Assembly (NCBI RefSeq): GCF_014395975.1
Contig: NZ_CP060714.1
Location: forward strand, 434,001 to 498,000
DNA from: Diaphorobacter ruginosibacter
GTDB lineage: Bacteria > Pseudomonadota > Gammaproteobacteria > Burkholderiales > Burkholderiaceae_C
Direction: 5' to 3'
Length of the DNA: 64,000 bases
The notes below the pieces were generated by a model, which did no database searches, was not told the DNA's origin, and saw nothing but the letters and a program-made list of their open reading frames with translations. Positions 25,780-33,903 of this stretch are shown piece after piece. The translations under genes were made by a program, and so were the position numbers. Position 1 is the stretch's first letter. Every line of letters starts with the position of its first letter.

Positions 25780-27066
25780 ATGAAGTCGCTTGAGCTCAGC
25801 CTGGCTCAGTCGCCGGTGTCTGTGCAGGTCCAGTTGCCAGACGGCAAGCAGCTGGGTTCGCGGAATGCGGATGTGCGGCTGGGTTTCAAGGATCGGCTGT
25901 CGATGGTGGCGCTGGCCATGGGCGAGATCGGCAATGTGGGCGCGGCCATTGTGGAAGGCCGGGTAGCCATCGAAGGCAACATGCGGCAGCTGATGGCGGC
26001 GGCGGCTGCGCTGCTCAAGCTCGACCCGACCAGCGGCACGGGCAACCACTGGTGGCAGCGCGTGGTCCAGCGAGCGCGCTCGATGGCCGCGCATACGGTG
26101 GCGCACAACGCACGCAACATCCAGTTCCATTACGACCTGTCGGATGACTTCTATGCGCTGTGGCTCGACCCGCGGCGCGTGTATTCCTGCGCCTACTACC
26201 GCACACCCGATCTTGCGCTGGCCCAGGCGCAGGAGGCCAAGCTCGACCACATCTGCCGCAAGCTGAACCTGCAGAAGGGAGAGCGTTTCCTCGACATCGG
26301 CGCGGGCTGGGGCGGCCTGCTGTTGTGGGCTGCGGAGAACTATGGCGTGGATGCGACCGGCATCACGCTGTCCAAGAACCAGTACGCCCACGTGCAGCAA
26401 CTGATCGAGGACAAGGGCCTGGCCGGCCGTGTGCGCATGAAGCTGGTGGACTACCGCGAGCTCAAGACCGATCGCCCATTCGACAAGATCGCCTCGGTGG
26501 GCATGTTCGAGCACGTCGGGCGTGCCCAGATGGCGGGCTATTTCCGTACCGTGCACGACCTGCTGCGCCCGGGCGGGCTGCTCATGAACCACGGCATCAC
26601 GGCGGGCGGAGTGGACAATGCGCAGCTCGGAGCCGGCATGGGTGATTTCATCGAACGCTACATCTTCCCCGGCGGCGAACTGCTGCATGTGAGCACCGTC
26701 CAGCATGACATGGCGGTGGGCGGCCTGGAGATGGTCGACACCGAGAACCTGCGCCCGCACTATGCGAAGACGCTCTGGGCGTGGTCCGATGCGCTGGAGG
26801 CGCAGCTCGGCGAAGCCTCGAGGATCCTGAATGCGCAGTACGGAGAGGACAAGGGCGGCAAGGCGCTGCGGGCGTACCGGCTCTATCTGGCAGGCTGCGC
26901 GCTGGGTTTCGAGCGCGGCTGGATCGCCCTGCACCAGATGCTGGCGGCCCGCCCCGATGGCGATCTGCATTCCGGTACCTTGCCCGGTGCGCAATCGGTT
27001 TATCCTTTCACCCGCGACTACATCTACGCGCCGCGGCCTCCTGCAGGGGACGCGGGCACCAGGTAG
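25780..27066 (+). CDS. cfa: Cyclopropane-fatty-acyl-phospholipid synthase
   Basis: Cfa transfers a methylene group from S-adenosylmethionine to unsaturated acyl chains of membrane phospholipids, usually on entry to stationary phase or under acid stress. From the ATG at 25780 it has 428 residues. The methyltransferase domain shows IQFHYDLSDDFYALWLDP, the SAM motif FLDIGAGWGGLLLWAAE, GITLSKNQYAHV and SVGMFEHVGRAQM. The end has the family's YRLYLAGCALGFERGWI. The ATG has AAGGA five bases upstream; a GTG four codons earlier (25768) with GGGGGA is an alternative. DUF1840 protein follows 55 bases later. Confidence 0.93.
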   Translation: MKSLELSLAQSPVSVQVQLPDGKQLGSRNADVRLGFKDRLSMVALAMGEIGNVGAAIVEGRVAIEGNMRQLMAAAAALLKLDPTSGTGNHWWQRVVQRARSMAAHTVAHNARNIQFHYDLSDDFYALWLDPRRVYSCAYYRTPDLALAQAQEAKLDHICRKLNLQKGERFLDIGAGWGGLLLWAAENYGVDATGITLSKNQYAHVQQLIEDKGLAGRVRMKLVDYRELKTDRPFDKIASVGMFEHVGRAQMAGYFRTVHDLLRPGGLLMNHGITAGGVDNAQLGAGMGDFIERYIFPGGELLHVSTVQHDMAVGGLEMVDTENLRPHYAKTLWAWSDALEAQLGEASRILNAQYGEDKGGKALRAYRLYLAGCALGFERGWIALHQMLAARPDGDLHSGTLPGAQSVYPFTRDYIYAPRPPAGDAGTR

Positions 27067-27121
27067 GCCGCAGGCCCCGGTCCGCTCACTCCCAGACACT
27101 CATTGGAAGAAGAAAGCCCAG

Positions 27122-27460
27122 ATGCTCTACAAGTTCAAATCCCGATCCACCGCCGACCTCATCATGCTGGAGCCCACCGCGCGCCAGATCCTGCAGATCA
27201 TCGGCAAGGACCCCGACGGGCAGCACGGCATCGTTACCGTGGCGCAGATCCCTGGCGCCATTGCTGCCCTGGAGGCAGCGGTCGATGCCGCCGAAAACCT
27301 GGGGCGTGCCGACAAGGACAAGGCCCCGGATTACGCCAGCACGAACGAGGATGACCAGCAGGTGAACGAAGGCGAGGTGATCGAGTTGCGCCAGCGCGCC
27401 GTGCCGTTCATCGACATGCTGCGCCGCAGTGCAGCCGAGAACAATGACGTGATCTGGTAG
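27122..27460 (+). CDS. DUF1840 family protein
   Basis: This 112-residue cytosolic protein begins MLYKFKSRSTADLIMLEPTA and contains ARQILQIIGKD, a long helical middle and a C-terminal FIDMLRRSAAENNDVIW, all as in DUF1840 proteins of beta-proteobacteria. Function is unknown. Its ATG at 27122 is preceded by TTGGAAGAAG. It probably shares a transcript with cfa and is closed by a strong bidirectional terminator. Confidence 0.87.
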   Translation: MLYKFKSRSTADLIMLEPTARQILQIIGKDPDGQHGIVTVAQIPGAIAALEAAVDAAENLGRADKDKAPDYASTNEDDQQVNEGEVIELRQRAVPFIDMLRRSAAENNDVIW

Positions 27461-27479
27461 TCGACCGGCGCGCGCTCAT

Positions 27480-27519
27480 AAAAAAAACGGTGGGATCCTG
27501 CGATCCCACCGTTTTTTTA
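27480..27519. terminator. Bidirectional Rho-independent terminator
   Basis: A perfect 10-base stem (CGGTGGGATC at 27488-27497 and GATCCCACCG at 27502-27511) with a CTGC loop is flanked by an A-run on the left and seven T on the right. It can therefore stop transcripts from both strands, serving the DUF1840 gene (plus) and the Bug receptor gene (minus). Confidence 0.92.
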
Positions 27520-27587
27520 TGGAGGCTTTGCCTCGGGGAGGCCGTCACCAGGCCCGGCTGCCCCGAAGAAAAGACCTGTCTCAGGCA

Positions 27588-28577
27588 TCAGTCGGCGTAC
27601 GCACCGGCAGCCTTGATGATCGGGCCCCACTTGTTGATTTCGCTGATCACGAACTTCTTGTGGCCTTCGGGTGTCAGGCGATCGTCATTGGCGATCACCG
27701 CGCCCAGCGCCTCTTCGTTCTTCACGAAGGTCGGATCCTTCAGCGCCACCTTCAGCGCATCGTTCACCGTCTTGATCACGGCGGCCGGCGTGCCCTTGGG
27801 CGCGTAGAGGCCGTGCCAGATGGTCACTTCGAAGCCCTTCAGGCCTTGTTCCTGCAGCGTCGGCAGGTCCTTCAGCTCAGGCGTGGCCAGGCGCTTGGGC
27901 GTGGTCACGGCATAGGCCTTCACCTTCTTGCCGGCGATCTGCTGGGTGGTGTTGGTGGTCTGGTCGCACAGCAGATCGACCTGATTGCCCATCAGGTCGG
28001 CAATCGCAGGCGCGGCGCCCTTGTAGGGCACGGGCGTCATTTCGGTCTTCAGTGCGCTCTGGAACAGCAGGCCGCAGAGGTGCGATGCGGAGCCGATGCC
28101 AGCGTTGGCCAGGTTGATCTTGCCCTTGTTGGCCTCGATCCAGCCGGCCAGTTCCTTGTAGTTGTTGGCGGGCAGCGTGGGCTTGCCGACCAGGGTCATC
28201 GGAACGTCGTTGATGATGCCCAGGTACTCGAAGTCCTTCTCGACATTGAACGGCAGCTTGCGGTACAGGCCCGGCACGGTGGACATGCCGATGTGGTTGA
28301 GCAGCAGCGTGTAGCCGTCCGGAGCCGCGCGCGCAACCTTGGCCATGCCGATGGAGCTGCCCGCGCCTGCGGTGTTGTCGATGACGATGGTGGCGCCGTT
28401 CAGCGGCTTGCGCAGCGCTTCGGCCAGGTCACGCGCGACGCGGTCGGTCGGGCCGCCGGCGGTGAATGGAACCACGATGGTGATGGTCTTGCCCTTTTCG
28501 GGATAGCCCTCTGCGGAAGCACCGAACGCTGCGGCGACGGCCGCGGCAGCCACGGCGAATTTGAAAATTGTCTTCAT
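27588..28577 (-). CDS. Bug-family periplasmic solute receptor
   Basis: The protein has 329 residues with a cleavable signal peptide (MKTIFKFAVAAAAVAAAFG, cleavage near SAEG). Bug motifs are IVVPFTAGGPTDRVARDLAEAL, IDNTAGAGSSIGMAKVA and PVPYKGAAPAIADLMGNQ. It should bind an organic acid in the periplasm. It lies downstream of the seven-gene liv/ligase operon on the same strand but is separated by 370 bases containing a hairpin repeat, so it probably has its own promoter. No TctA/TctB genes are near. The ligand is unknown, though an aromatic acid would fit the neighbourhood. Confidence 0.92.
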   Translation of the reverse strand: MKTIFKFAVAAAAVAAAFGASAEGYPEKGKTITIVVPFTAGGPTDRVARDLAEALRKPLNGATIVIDNTAGAGSSIGMAKVARAAPDGYTLLLNHIGMSTVPGLYRKLPFNVEKDFEYLGIINDVPMTLVGKPTLPANNYKELAGWIEANKGKINLANAGIGSASHLCGLLFQSALKTEMTPVPYKGAAPAIADLMGNQVDLLCDQTTNTTQQIAGKKVKAYAVTTPKRLATPELKDLPTLQEQGLKGFEVTIWHGLYAPKGTPAAVIKTVNDALKVALKDPTFVKNEEALGAVIANDDRLTPEGHKKFVISEINKWGPIIKAAGAYAD

Positions 28578-28947
28578 GATGATCCTGATGAATGAGGGCG
28601 CCATCATAGAAATGAACTCATGTCCCTGCATCAAGGAAATCACTGAGAGCAAGGGCTTTTCTGCTTGACGTAATCCTCTTGCAAGGCTTAAAGAATGCGA
28701 GGTACTTAACACGTTGCCGGAAGGTGAAGTCACGCCGCGCCGCGCCGTGCTGGCTGTGCCTCCCCTTCCCGCGAAGCAAGAGCCAGGGCATGGTGCCAAA
28801 GTCTTCAGGGCAGTGGATATCAGAAGGCCGCGGAGCAGGCCATGCCAGCGGCAGCCGCGCAAGGGCCGCCCCGCCGCGCTGGCTGCGTCCCCTCCCGCGA
28901 AGCGAGAGAGGGGGAAGGCGCGAAGCGCCTCAGGGGGTGACACCTAA
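28578..28947. other. Intergenic region holding a hairpin repeat and a degenerate copy
   Basis: The 370 bases between the Bug receptor and the ligase gene contain no gene. One full copy of the junction repeat is at 28821-28940, and a decayed copy sits at about 28733-28782 (CTGGCTGTGCCTCCCCTTCC followed by CGCGAAGC). The part from 28578 to 28700 should hold the Bug receptor promoter. An open frame over the repeat copies reflects their composition only. Confidence 0.55.
28821..28940 (-). repeat. Hairpin-forming intergenic repeat, copy A
   Basis: This C/G-rich element starts 7 bases after the stop codon of the phenylacetate-CoA ligase-like gene. It contains GGCGC-GAA-GCGCC (28917-28929) and a CCCTC...GAGGG inverted repeat beside it. 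The same element, in the same orientation, occurs at 30261-30360 and 31277-31378. In the transcript it would fold into two stem-loops right behind the stop codon. Confidence 0.75.
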
Positions 28948-30195
28948 TTACTTATAACTTCTGGCATCCTCGATCACCTTGCCATCATTGGGCAGGGTGC
29001 CGGGCATCACCATCTTGATCTCGCCGCGCAGCTTGGTCACCTCGCGCAGCGCATCGGCCACGAGTCCCGCAAAGCCCGGAGCGGTCTCGGTGGTCTCGAC
29101 GACGAGCTTCATCTGGTCGTTTGCCATCTCACCGCTCACCACGAGGCGCGCCTTCGTGATCTGCGGGAAGCGCTTGGTGACCGCGGCGACCTGGCCAGGG
29201 TGCACGAACATGCCGCGCACCTTGGTGGTCTGGTCGGCGCGTCCCATCCAGCCCTTGATGCGGGTGTTGGTGCGGCCCGTGGGGCACTGGCCCGGCAGCA
29301 CGGCGGAGAGGTCTCCGGTGCCGAAGCGGATCAGCGGGTAGTCCGCGTTGAGCGTGGTGATCACCAGTTCGCCGACTTCGCCCTCGGGAATCGGATCGCC
29401 CGTGCCGGGGCGCACGATCTCGACGATCACACCTTCGTCGAGCACCAGGCCCTCGCGCGCCTGGGTCTCATAGGCGATGAGGCCGAGGTCGGCCGTGGCA
29501 TAGCATTGGTAGCCGGCCACGCCGCGCTCGCTCATCCAGTCGCGCAGCGACGGGGGAAAGGCCTCGCCCGACACCAGCGCCTTGGTCACGCTGGCAAGCT
29601 GCACGCCTTGCTCTCCTGCCTTCTCGATGATGATCTTGAGGAAGCTCGGCGTGCCGATGTAGCCCGCGGGCCTGAGTTCGGCCATGGCCTGCACCTGCTG
29701 TTCGGTCTGGCCCGTGCCGCCAGGAAAAACCGTGCAGCCCAGCGCATGCGCACCTGTCTCCATCATCGAGCCCGCGGGCACGAAGTGGTAGCTGAAGCTG
29801 TTGTGGATCAGCTCGCCCGGGCGGAAACCGGCCGCGTACATCGCGCGTGCCATGCGCCAGTAATCCTTCCGTGTTCCCTCGGGTTCGTAGATGGTGCCGG
29901 GGCTGGCAAACACGCGCGGCATCTGGGCGCCGAACGCGAGCGTGCTGAAACCGCCCAGGGGGTCGCTGTCGCGGTGTTGCTGCTGGCGCTCGAGCAATTC
30001 GTACTTGCGCGTGACGGGCAGCCTGGCCAGGGCCTCGCGGCTGTTGACGGAGGCCGCGTCCACGCCTGCCAGAATCTCCGCAAACGCCTTGGATCGGCTT
30101 TGCGCGTTCGCGATCTGCGCGGGCAACGCGGCCATCAGGGCCGCTTCACGTTCGTCGGGTGTGCGCGTCTCCAGCGCGTCGTAGAAGGCATTCAT
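28948..30195 (-). CDS. Phenylacetate--CoA ligase-like enzyme (PaaK family)
   Basis: This 415-residue adenylate-forming enzyme should activate an aromatic or related acid to its CoA thioester with ATP. PaaK-type features include a divergent P-loop region (FASPGTIYEPEGTRKDYWR, about residues 95-113), the A4-like HNSFSYHFVPAGSMMETGA, CYATADLGLIAYE, and the C-terminal FGTGDLSAVLPG and RIKGWMGRADQTTKVRGMFV, where the ATP-binding Asp and hinge residues lie. It is the last gene of a seven-gene minus-strand operon with an ABC importer and a second ligase. The usual PaaK glycine/serine-rich loop is degenerate. The true substrate is not known. Confidence 0.87.
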   Translation of the reverse strand: MNAFYDALETRTPDEREAALMAALPAQIANAQSRSKAFAEILAGVDAASVNSREALARLPVTRKYELLERQQQHRDSDPLGGFSTLAFGAQMPRVFASPGTIYEPEGTRKDYWRMARAMYAAGFRPGELIHNSFSYHFVPAGSMMETGAHALGCTVFPGGTGQTEQQVQAMAELRPAGYIGTPSFLKIIIEKAGEQGVQLASVTKALVSGEAFPPSLRDWMSERGVAGYQCYATADLGLIAYETQAREGLVLDEGVIVEIVRPGTGDPIPEGEVGELVITTLNADYPLIRFGTGDLSAVLPGQCPTGRTNTRIKGWMGRADQTTKVRGMFVHPGQVAAVTKRFPQITKARLVVSGEMANDQMKLVVETTETAPGFAGLVADALREVTKLRGEIKMVMPGTLPNDGKVIEDARSYK

Positions 30196-30260
30196 GGCAA
30201 CAAATCCGGTGGGTGAAGATGCATACAAGGTGCCTGCAATGGGCGAGGCACAGGCGAGAG

Positions 30261-30360
30261 CGGCCGAGCAAGGGCCGCCCCGCAGCGAGGGCTGCGTCCC
30301 CCTCCCGTAGCGCGCAGCGCGTAGAGAGAGGGGGAAGGCGCGCAGCGCCTCAGGGGGTGT
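30261..30360 (-). repeat. Hairpin-forming intergenic repeat, copy B
   Basis: The element lies one base after the livF-type stop codon and before the ligase start. It shares the GGGGAAGGCGCGCAGCGCCT block and closing GGGGGTG with the other copies. Its inner loop differs (GCGCGCAGCGCG in place of GCGAAGCG), while the outer CCCTC/GAGGG stem is kept, which suggests that the fold matters more than the exact sequence. Confidence 0.75.
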
Positions 30361-30361
30361 T

Positions 30362-31171
30362 TCATGCAAGCCAGCGCTTGCGGCGCTTGTAGCTCTTGAC
30401 GTCCTTGAAGCTCTTGCGCTCGCCCCCGCCCACGCCGAGGTAGAACTCCTTGACGTCCTCGTTGTTGGCGAGATCGCTGGCAGCTCCATCCATCACCACG
30501 CGGCCGCTTTCCATGATGTAGCCGTAGTCGGCGTATTTCAGCGCCATGTTCGTGTTCTGCTCGGCCAGCAGGAAGGTCGTGCCTTCCTTGCTGTTGAGGT
30601 CCTTGACGATGTTGAACACCTCTTCGACGATCTGCGGCGCGAGACCCATCGATGGCTCGTCGAGCAGGATGATGTTGGGGTTGGACATGATGGCCCGGCC
30701 GATGGCGCACATCTGCTGCTCGCCGCCCGAGGTATAGGCCGCCTGCGAAGTGCGGCGGGTCTTCAGGCGCGGGAAGTAGTTGTAGACCTTCTCCAGATTG
30801 GCGGAGATCTCCCCCTTGCTGGTGCGCGTGTACGAGCCGGTCAGCAGGTTCTCCTCGATGGTCAGGTGGGCAAAGCAGTGGCGACCCTCCATGACCTGCA
30901 CCACCCCGCGCCTGACGAGGTCGGCCGGGGAGAGATTCTCGATGCGTTCGCCGCGCAGCTCGATCGTTCCCTTGGTGACTTCTCCGCGCTCGCCCTTGAG
31001 CAGATTGGAGATCGCGCGCAGCGTCGTGGTCTTGCCCGCGCCGTTGCCGCCCAGCAGTGCAACGATGCCTTTTTCAGGCAGTTGCAGCGAGACGCCCTTG
31101 AGCACGAGGATCACATGGTTGTAGATCACCTCGATGCCGTTGACGTTGAGAACGATGTTTTTCGTTTCCAT
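30362..31171 (-). CDS. livF: Branched-chain amino acid-type ABC transporter ATPase (LivF)
   Basis: This 269-residue ATPase powers import through the LivH/LivM permeases. The Walker A motif LLGGNGAGKTTT is at about residues 39-50, the signature is YTSGGEQQM in place of the usual LSGGEQQ, and Walker B is NIILLDEPSMGLAP. The C-terminus has a 25-residue basic extension (SFKDVKSYKRRKRWLA) seen in this transporter subgroup. It lies in the order ligase-livG-livH-livM-livK-livF-ligase. The symbol denotes family only; the solute is likely an aromatic or other carboxylic acid given the two CoA ligases. Confidence 0.9.
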   Translation of the reverse strand: METKNIVLNVNGIEVIYNHVILVLKGVSLQLPEKGIVALLGGNGAGKTTTLRAISNLLKGERGEVTKGTIELRGERIENLSPADLVRRGVVQVMEGRHCFAHLTIEENLLTGSYTRTSKGEISANLEKVYNYFPRLKTRRTSQAAYTSGGEQQMCAIGRAIMSNPNIILLDEPSMGLAPQIVEEVFNIVKDLNSKEGTTFLLAEQNTNMALKYADYGYIMESGRVVMDGAASDLANNEDVKEFYLGVGGGERKSFKDVKSYKRRKRWLA

Positions 31172-31276
31172 GTTCGAGCCTTTTCAAAGCCATTCACCCA
31201 ATCGGAAACCACTGCGGGAGTGGCTTTCGATTGCGCACTTGGCGCAATCCCTTGAATTCCCTGCTACCTTGACGGA

Positions 31277-31378
31277 CAGAAGGCCGCGGAGCAGGCCACG
31301 CCAGCAACCGCCGCGCTGGCGGTGTCCCCCTCCCGCGAAGCGAGAGAGGGGGAAGGCGCGAAGCGCCTCAGGGGGTGC
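31277..31378 (-). repeat. Hairpin-forming intergenic repeat, copy C
   Basis: The element lies four bases after the livK-type stop codon and about 105 bases before the livF start. It is nearly identical to copy A over its 3' half, including GGCGC-GAA-GCGCC and the CCCTC/GAGGG stem, and shares the AGAAGGCCGCGGAGCAGGCC opening with copy A. Confidence 0.75.
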
Positions 31379-31382
31379 TTTT

Positions 31383-32693
31383 TTATTTGCAATCCGTGCG
31401 ACGGGCGATCTTCTTGTCCGCCAGGTACTTGTCGGCATGCTCCTTGATCAGCGGTTCGATGACCTTGTCATCGGACTGATACCAGTCGCTGCCCATGTTC
31501 CAGTTCTTGCCGTCCCAGGAGTGGATGCGTGCCCAGGTCGAGCCCATGTGGTCGCTGCACGAGGTCTTCAGCGGACGCATCACCTGGTCGAAGCCCAGCT
31601 CCTTCAGCCGTGCTTCGGTCAGGTTCAGGTTCTCGTAGCCCCAGCGCACCTGCTCGCCGGTCATGGGCTTGCCCTTGCCGAACTTCTCCTGTGCGGTGCG
31701 GATGGCTTCCACGGTCAGCATGGAGATGATCATGCCGCGCGTGTACAGCACGGAGCCCACTTCATCGCGCGGGCCGGAACCGGCCTTCTTTTCGTGCACG
31801 TACTTGAGCACGTCCTGCGCGACCTTGGTGTTCTGGCCGAAGCCGTTCAGAGCCAGGGCCTGGTAGCCCTTGGCGCCTTCACCCACGTCGCGCACGTCAG
31901 GCTCGGCACCTGCCCACCACACGCCATACAGCTTGTCGCGCGGGAATCCGGTGGCCTGTGCTTCCTTGAGCGCGGTGGAGTTCATCACGCCCCAGCCCCA
32001 CAGCAGCGCATAGTCGGGACGGCTCTGGCGCAGCTGCAGCCAGGTAGCCTTCTGCTCCACGCCGGGTGCGGTCACGGGCAGCAGTTGCAGTTCGAAGCCG
32101 TGCATCTTGGCGCGTTCCTGCAGCACGGGGATGGGCTCCTTGCCGAACGGGCTGTCGTGGTAGATCAGCGCGATCTTCTTGCCCTTGAGCTTGTCCAGGC
32201 CGCCGGCCTTCTTGCCGATGTGCTGGATCAGGATGTCGGCACCGGTCCAGTAGCTGCCCATGAATGGGAAGTTCCACTGGAAGGCATTGCCGTCCTTGGC
32301 GATCGAGAGGCCATAGCCCAGCGTGATCAGCGGAATCTTGTCGACGGGGGCCTTTTCGGTCAGCGCGAAGGTGATGCCGGTCGCCTGCGGGTCGATGGCG
32401 GCGACGAAGGGCTTGCTCTTCAGGCGCTCGTAGCATTCCACGCCGCGGTCGGTGGCATAGCCGGTTTCGCACTCTTCGAAGGCGAGCTTCACGCCGTTGA
32501 TGCCGCCGTCGCGCTCGTTGACCAGCTTGAGGTAATCCTGCTTGCCGTTGGCCCATGGGATGCCGTTGGGTGCATAGGCGCCCGTGCGGTAGGACAACAG
32601 GGGGATGAACTGCTCCTGGGCGAATGCGCTGCCGGCGAAGCCTGCGCTTGCAGCGACCAGGGTGGCAGCCAATGCCAGACGAGTGAACTTCAT
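31383..32693 (-). CDS. livK: Liv-type ABC transporter substrate-binding protein
   Basis: This 436-residue periplasmic receptor has a signal peptide (MKFTRLALAATLVAASAGFAG, cleavage near AFAQ). The type I binding fold shows PLLSYRTGAYAPNG at the start of the mature protein, YERLKSKPFVAAIDPQATG, PLITLGYG and KKIALIYHDSPFGKEP. The cysteines in FEECETGYATDRGVECYERL and near the C-terminus could pair. It is longer than LivK/LivJ of E. coli (about 370), typical of receptors for aromatic or other organic acids in beta-proteobacteria. It is followed by a junction repeat. Confidence 0.92.
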   Translation of the reverse strand: MKFTRLALAATLVAASAGFAGSAFAQEQFIPLLSYRTGAYAPNGIPWANGKQDYLKLVNERDGGINGVKLAFEECETGYATDRGVECYERLKSKPFVAAIDPQATGITFALTEKAPVDKIPLITLGYGLSIAKDGNAFQWNFPFMGSYWTGADILIQHIGKKAGGLDKLKGKKIALIYHDSPFGKEPIPVLQERAKMHGFELQLLPVTAPGVEQKATWLQLRQSRPDYALLWGWGVMNSTALKEAQATGFPRDKLYGVWWAGAEPDVRDVGEGAKGYQALALNGFGQNTKVAQDVLKYVHEKKAGSGPRDEVGSVLYTRGMIISMLTVEAIRTAQEKFGKGKPMTGEQVRWGYENLNLTEARLKELGFDQVMRPLKTSCSDHMGSTWARIHSWDGKNWNMGSDWYQSDDKVIEPLIKEHADKYLADKKIARRTDCK

Positions 32694-32791
32694 GGTTTGT
32701 CTCCTTGAGAAGTAAAAGGACTAACTGACTCAGCTAACTTTTTGCGCAGCACGCGCACTACTTGCACACACGAACTACTTGCATCCAATCA

Positions 32792-33868
32792 TCAATGCGG
32801 GAACGGCCAGACGCGCATCTTCTGCTTGCCGATGGACCAGAGCTTGGCCAGGCCGTGGGGCTCCACGATCAGGAACCACACGATCAGCGCACCGAAGATG
32901 ATGAACTCGGCATGCGAGATGCCCGCCGTCGAGATCTGGAAGCCGAATGCTCCGGCAATCGCGGGCAGCACCAGGCTCAGCACGATGGGCAACACCACGA
33001 TGAAGGCCGCGCCGAAGAAGCTGCCCATGATGGAGCCCATGCCGCCGATGATGACCATGAACAGCAGCTTGAAGGACACGTCCACCGAGAAGGCCGCCGG
33101 CTCCCATGCGCCCAGGTGAACGAAGGCCCACAGTGCGCCGGCCACGCCGATGATGAAGGAGCTCACGGCGAACGCGGAGAGCTTGGCGTACATCGGGCGG
33201 ATGCCGATCACGGAGGCGGCCACGTCCATGTCGCGGATGGCCATCCATTCGCGGCCGATGGCGCCCCGCACCAGGTTCTTGGCCAGGATCGCGATCACCA
33301 CCAGCACGGCGAGACAGAACAGGTATTCAGACATCGCGGACTCGATCGGGATGCCGAAGAAGTTCAGGTGCGACACCGACACCGAGCCCGATGGCGAGTC
33401 GTTGGTGAACCACTTGATGCGCAGGAACATCCAGTCGGAGAAGAACTGCGCGGCCAGCGTGGCGACGGCGAGGTACAGGCCCTTCACGCGCAGGCTCGGC
33501 AGGCCGAACAGAATGCCGAAGAAGGTGGCGCACAGGCCGCCCAGGATCAGTGCCAGGACCAACGGCATCCCGGGGATGCGGACCATGAAGTTGAAGGCAC
33601 CGTAGGCCCCCACCGCCATGAACGCACCCGAGCCCAGGGAGATCTGGCCGCAGTAGCCCACCAGGATGTTCACGCCCAGGGCGGCAAGGCACATGATGGT
33701 CAGCGGAATCAGGATCGCCTGGTAGAAGTAGTCGCCCGCGAACATCGGCACGACGATGAAGGCTGCAGCAATCAGCAGCCACACGCCGATCTTGTCCTGC
33801 AGGATGGGGAACACTTGCTGGTCGGCTTTGTAGCTCGTCTTGAACTGGCCGTTTTCACGATAGAACAT
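32792..33868 (-). CDS. livM: Liv-type ABC transporter permease (LivM)
   Basis: The 358-residue inner-membrane protein has about nine hydrophobic segments and the LivM signature GYCGQISLGSGAFMAVGAYGAF (near residues 90-111), which marks the cytoplasmic coupling region. Together with LivH it forms the import pore. AGGAG lies six bases before the ATG at 33866-33868. It follows livH after 35 bases and is followed by livK after 98 bases. The stretch of N-terminal residues before the first membrane helix is longer than in E. coli LivM, which is common in this subgroup. Confidence 0.93.
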   Translation of the reverse strand: MFYRENGQFKTSYKADQQVFPILQDKIGVWLLIAAAFIVVPMFAGDYFYQAILIPLTIMCLAALGVNILVGYCGQISLGSGAFMAVGAYGAFNFMVRIPGMPLVLALILGGLCATFFGILFGLPSLRVKGLYLAVATLAAQFFSDWMFLRIKWFTNDSPSGSVSVSHLNFFGIPIESAMSEYLFCLAVLVVIAILAKNLVRGAIGREWMAIRDMDVAASVIGIRPMYAKLSAFAVSSFIIGVAGALWAFVHLGAWEPAAFSVDVSFKLLFMVIIGGMGSIMGSFFGAAFIVVLPIVLSLVLPAIAGAFGFQISTAGISHAEFIIFGALIVWFLIVEPHGLAKLWSIGKQKMRVWPFPH

Positions 33869-33903
33869 GAATTTCTCCTGATCGTTTTAGTTGTTGGCGC
33901 AGT

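Noticed and set aside
28714..28947. A 77-codon open frame across the repeat copies
   Set aside because: It is produced by the GC-rich repeat itself, has no ribosome site, and the same reading occurs wherever the repeat lies.
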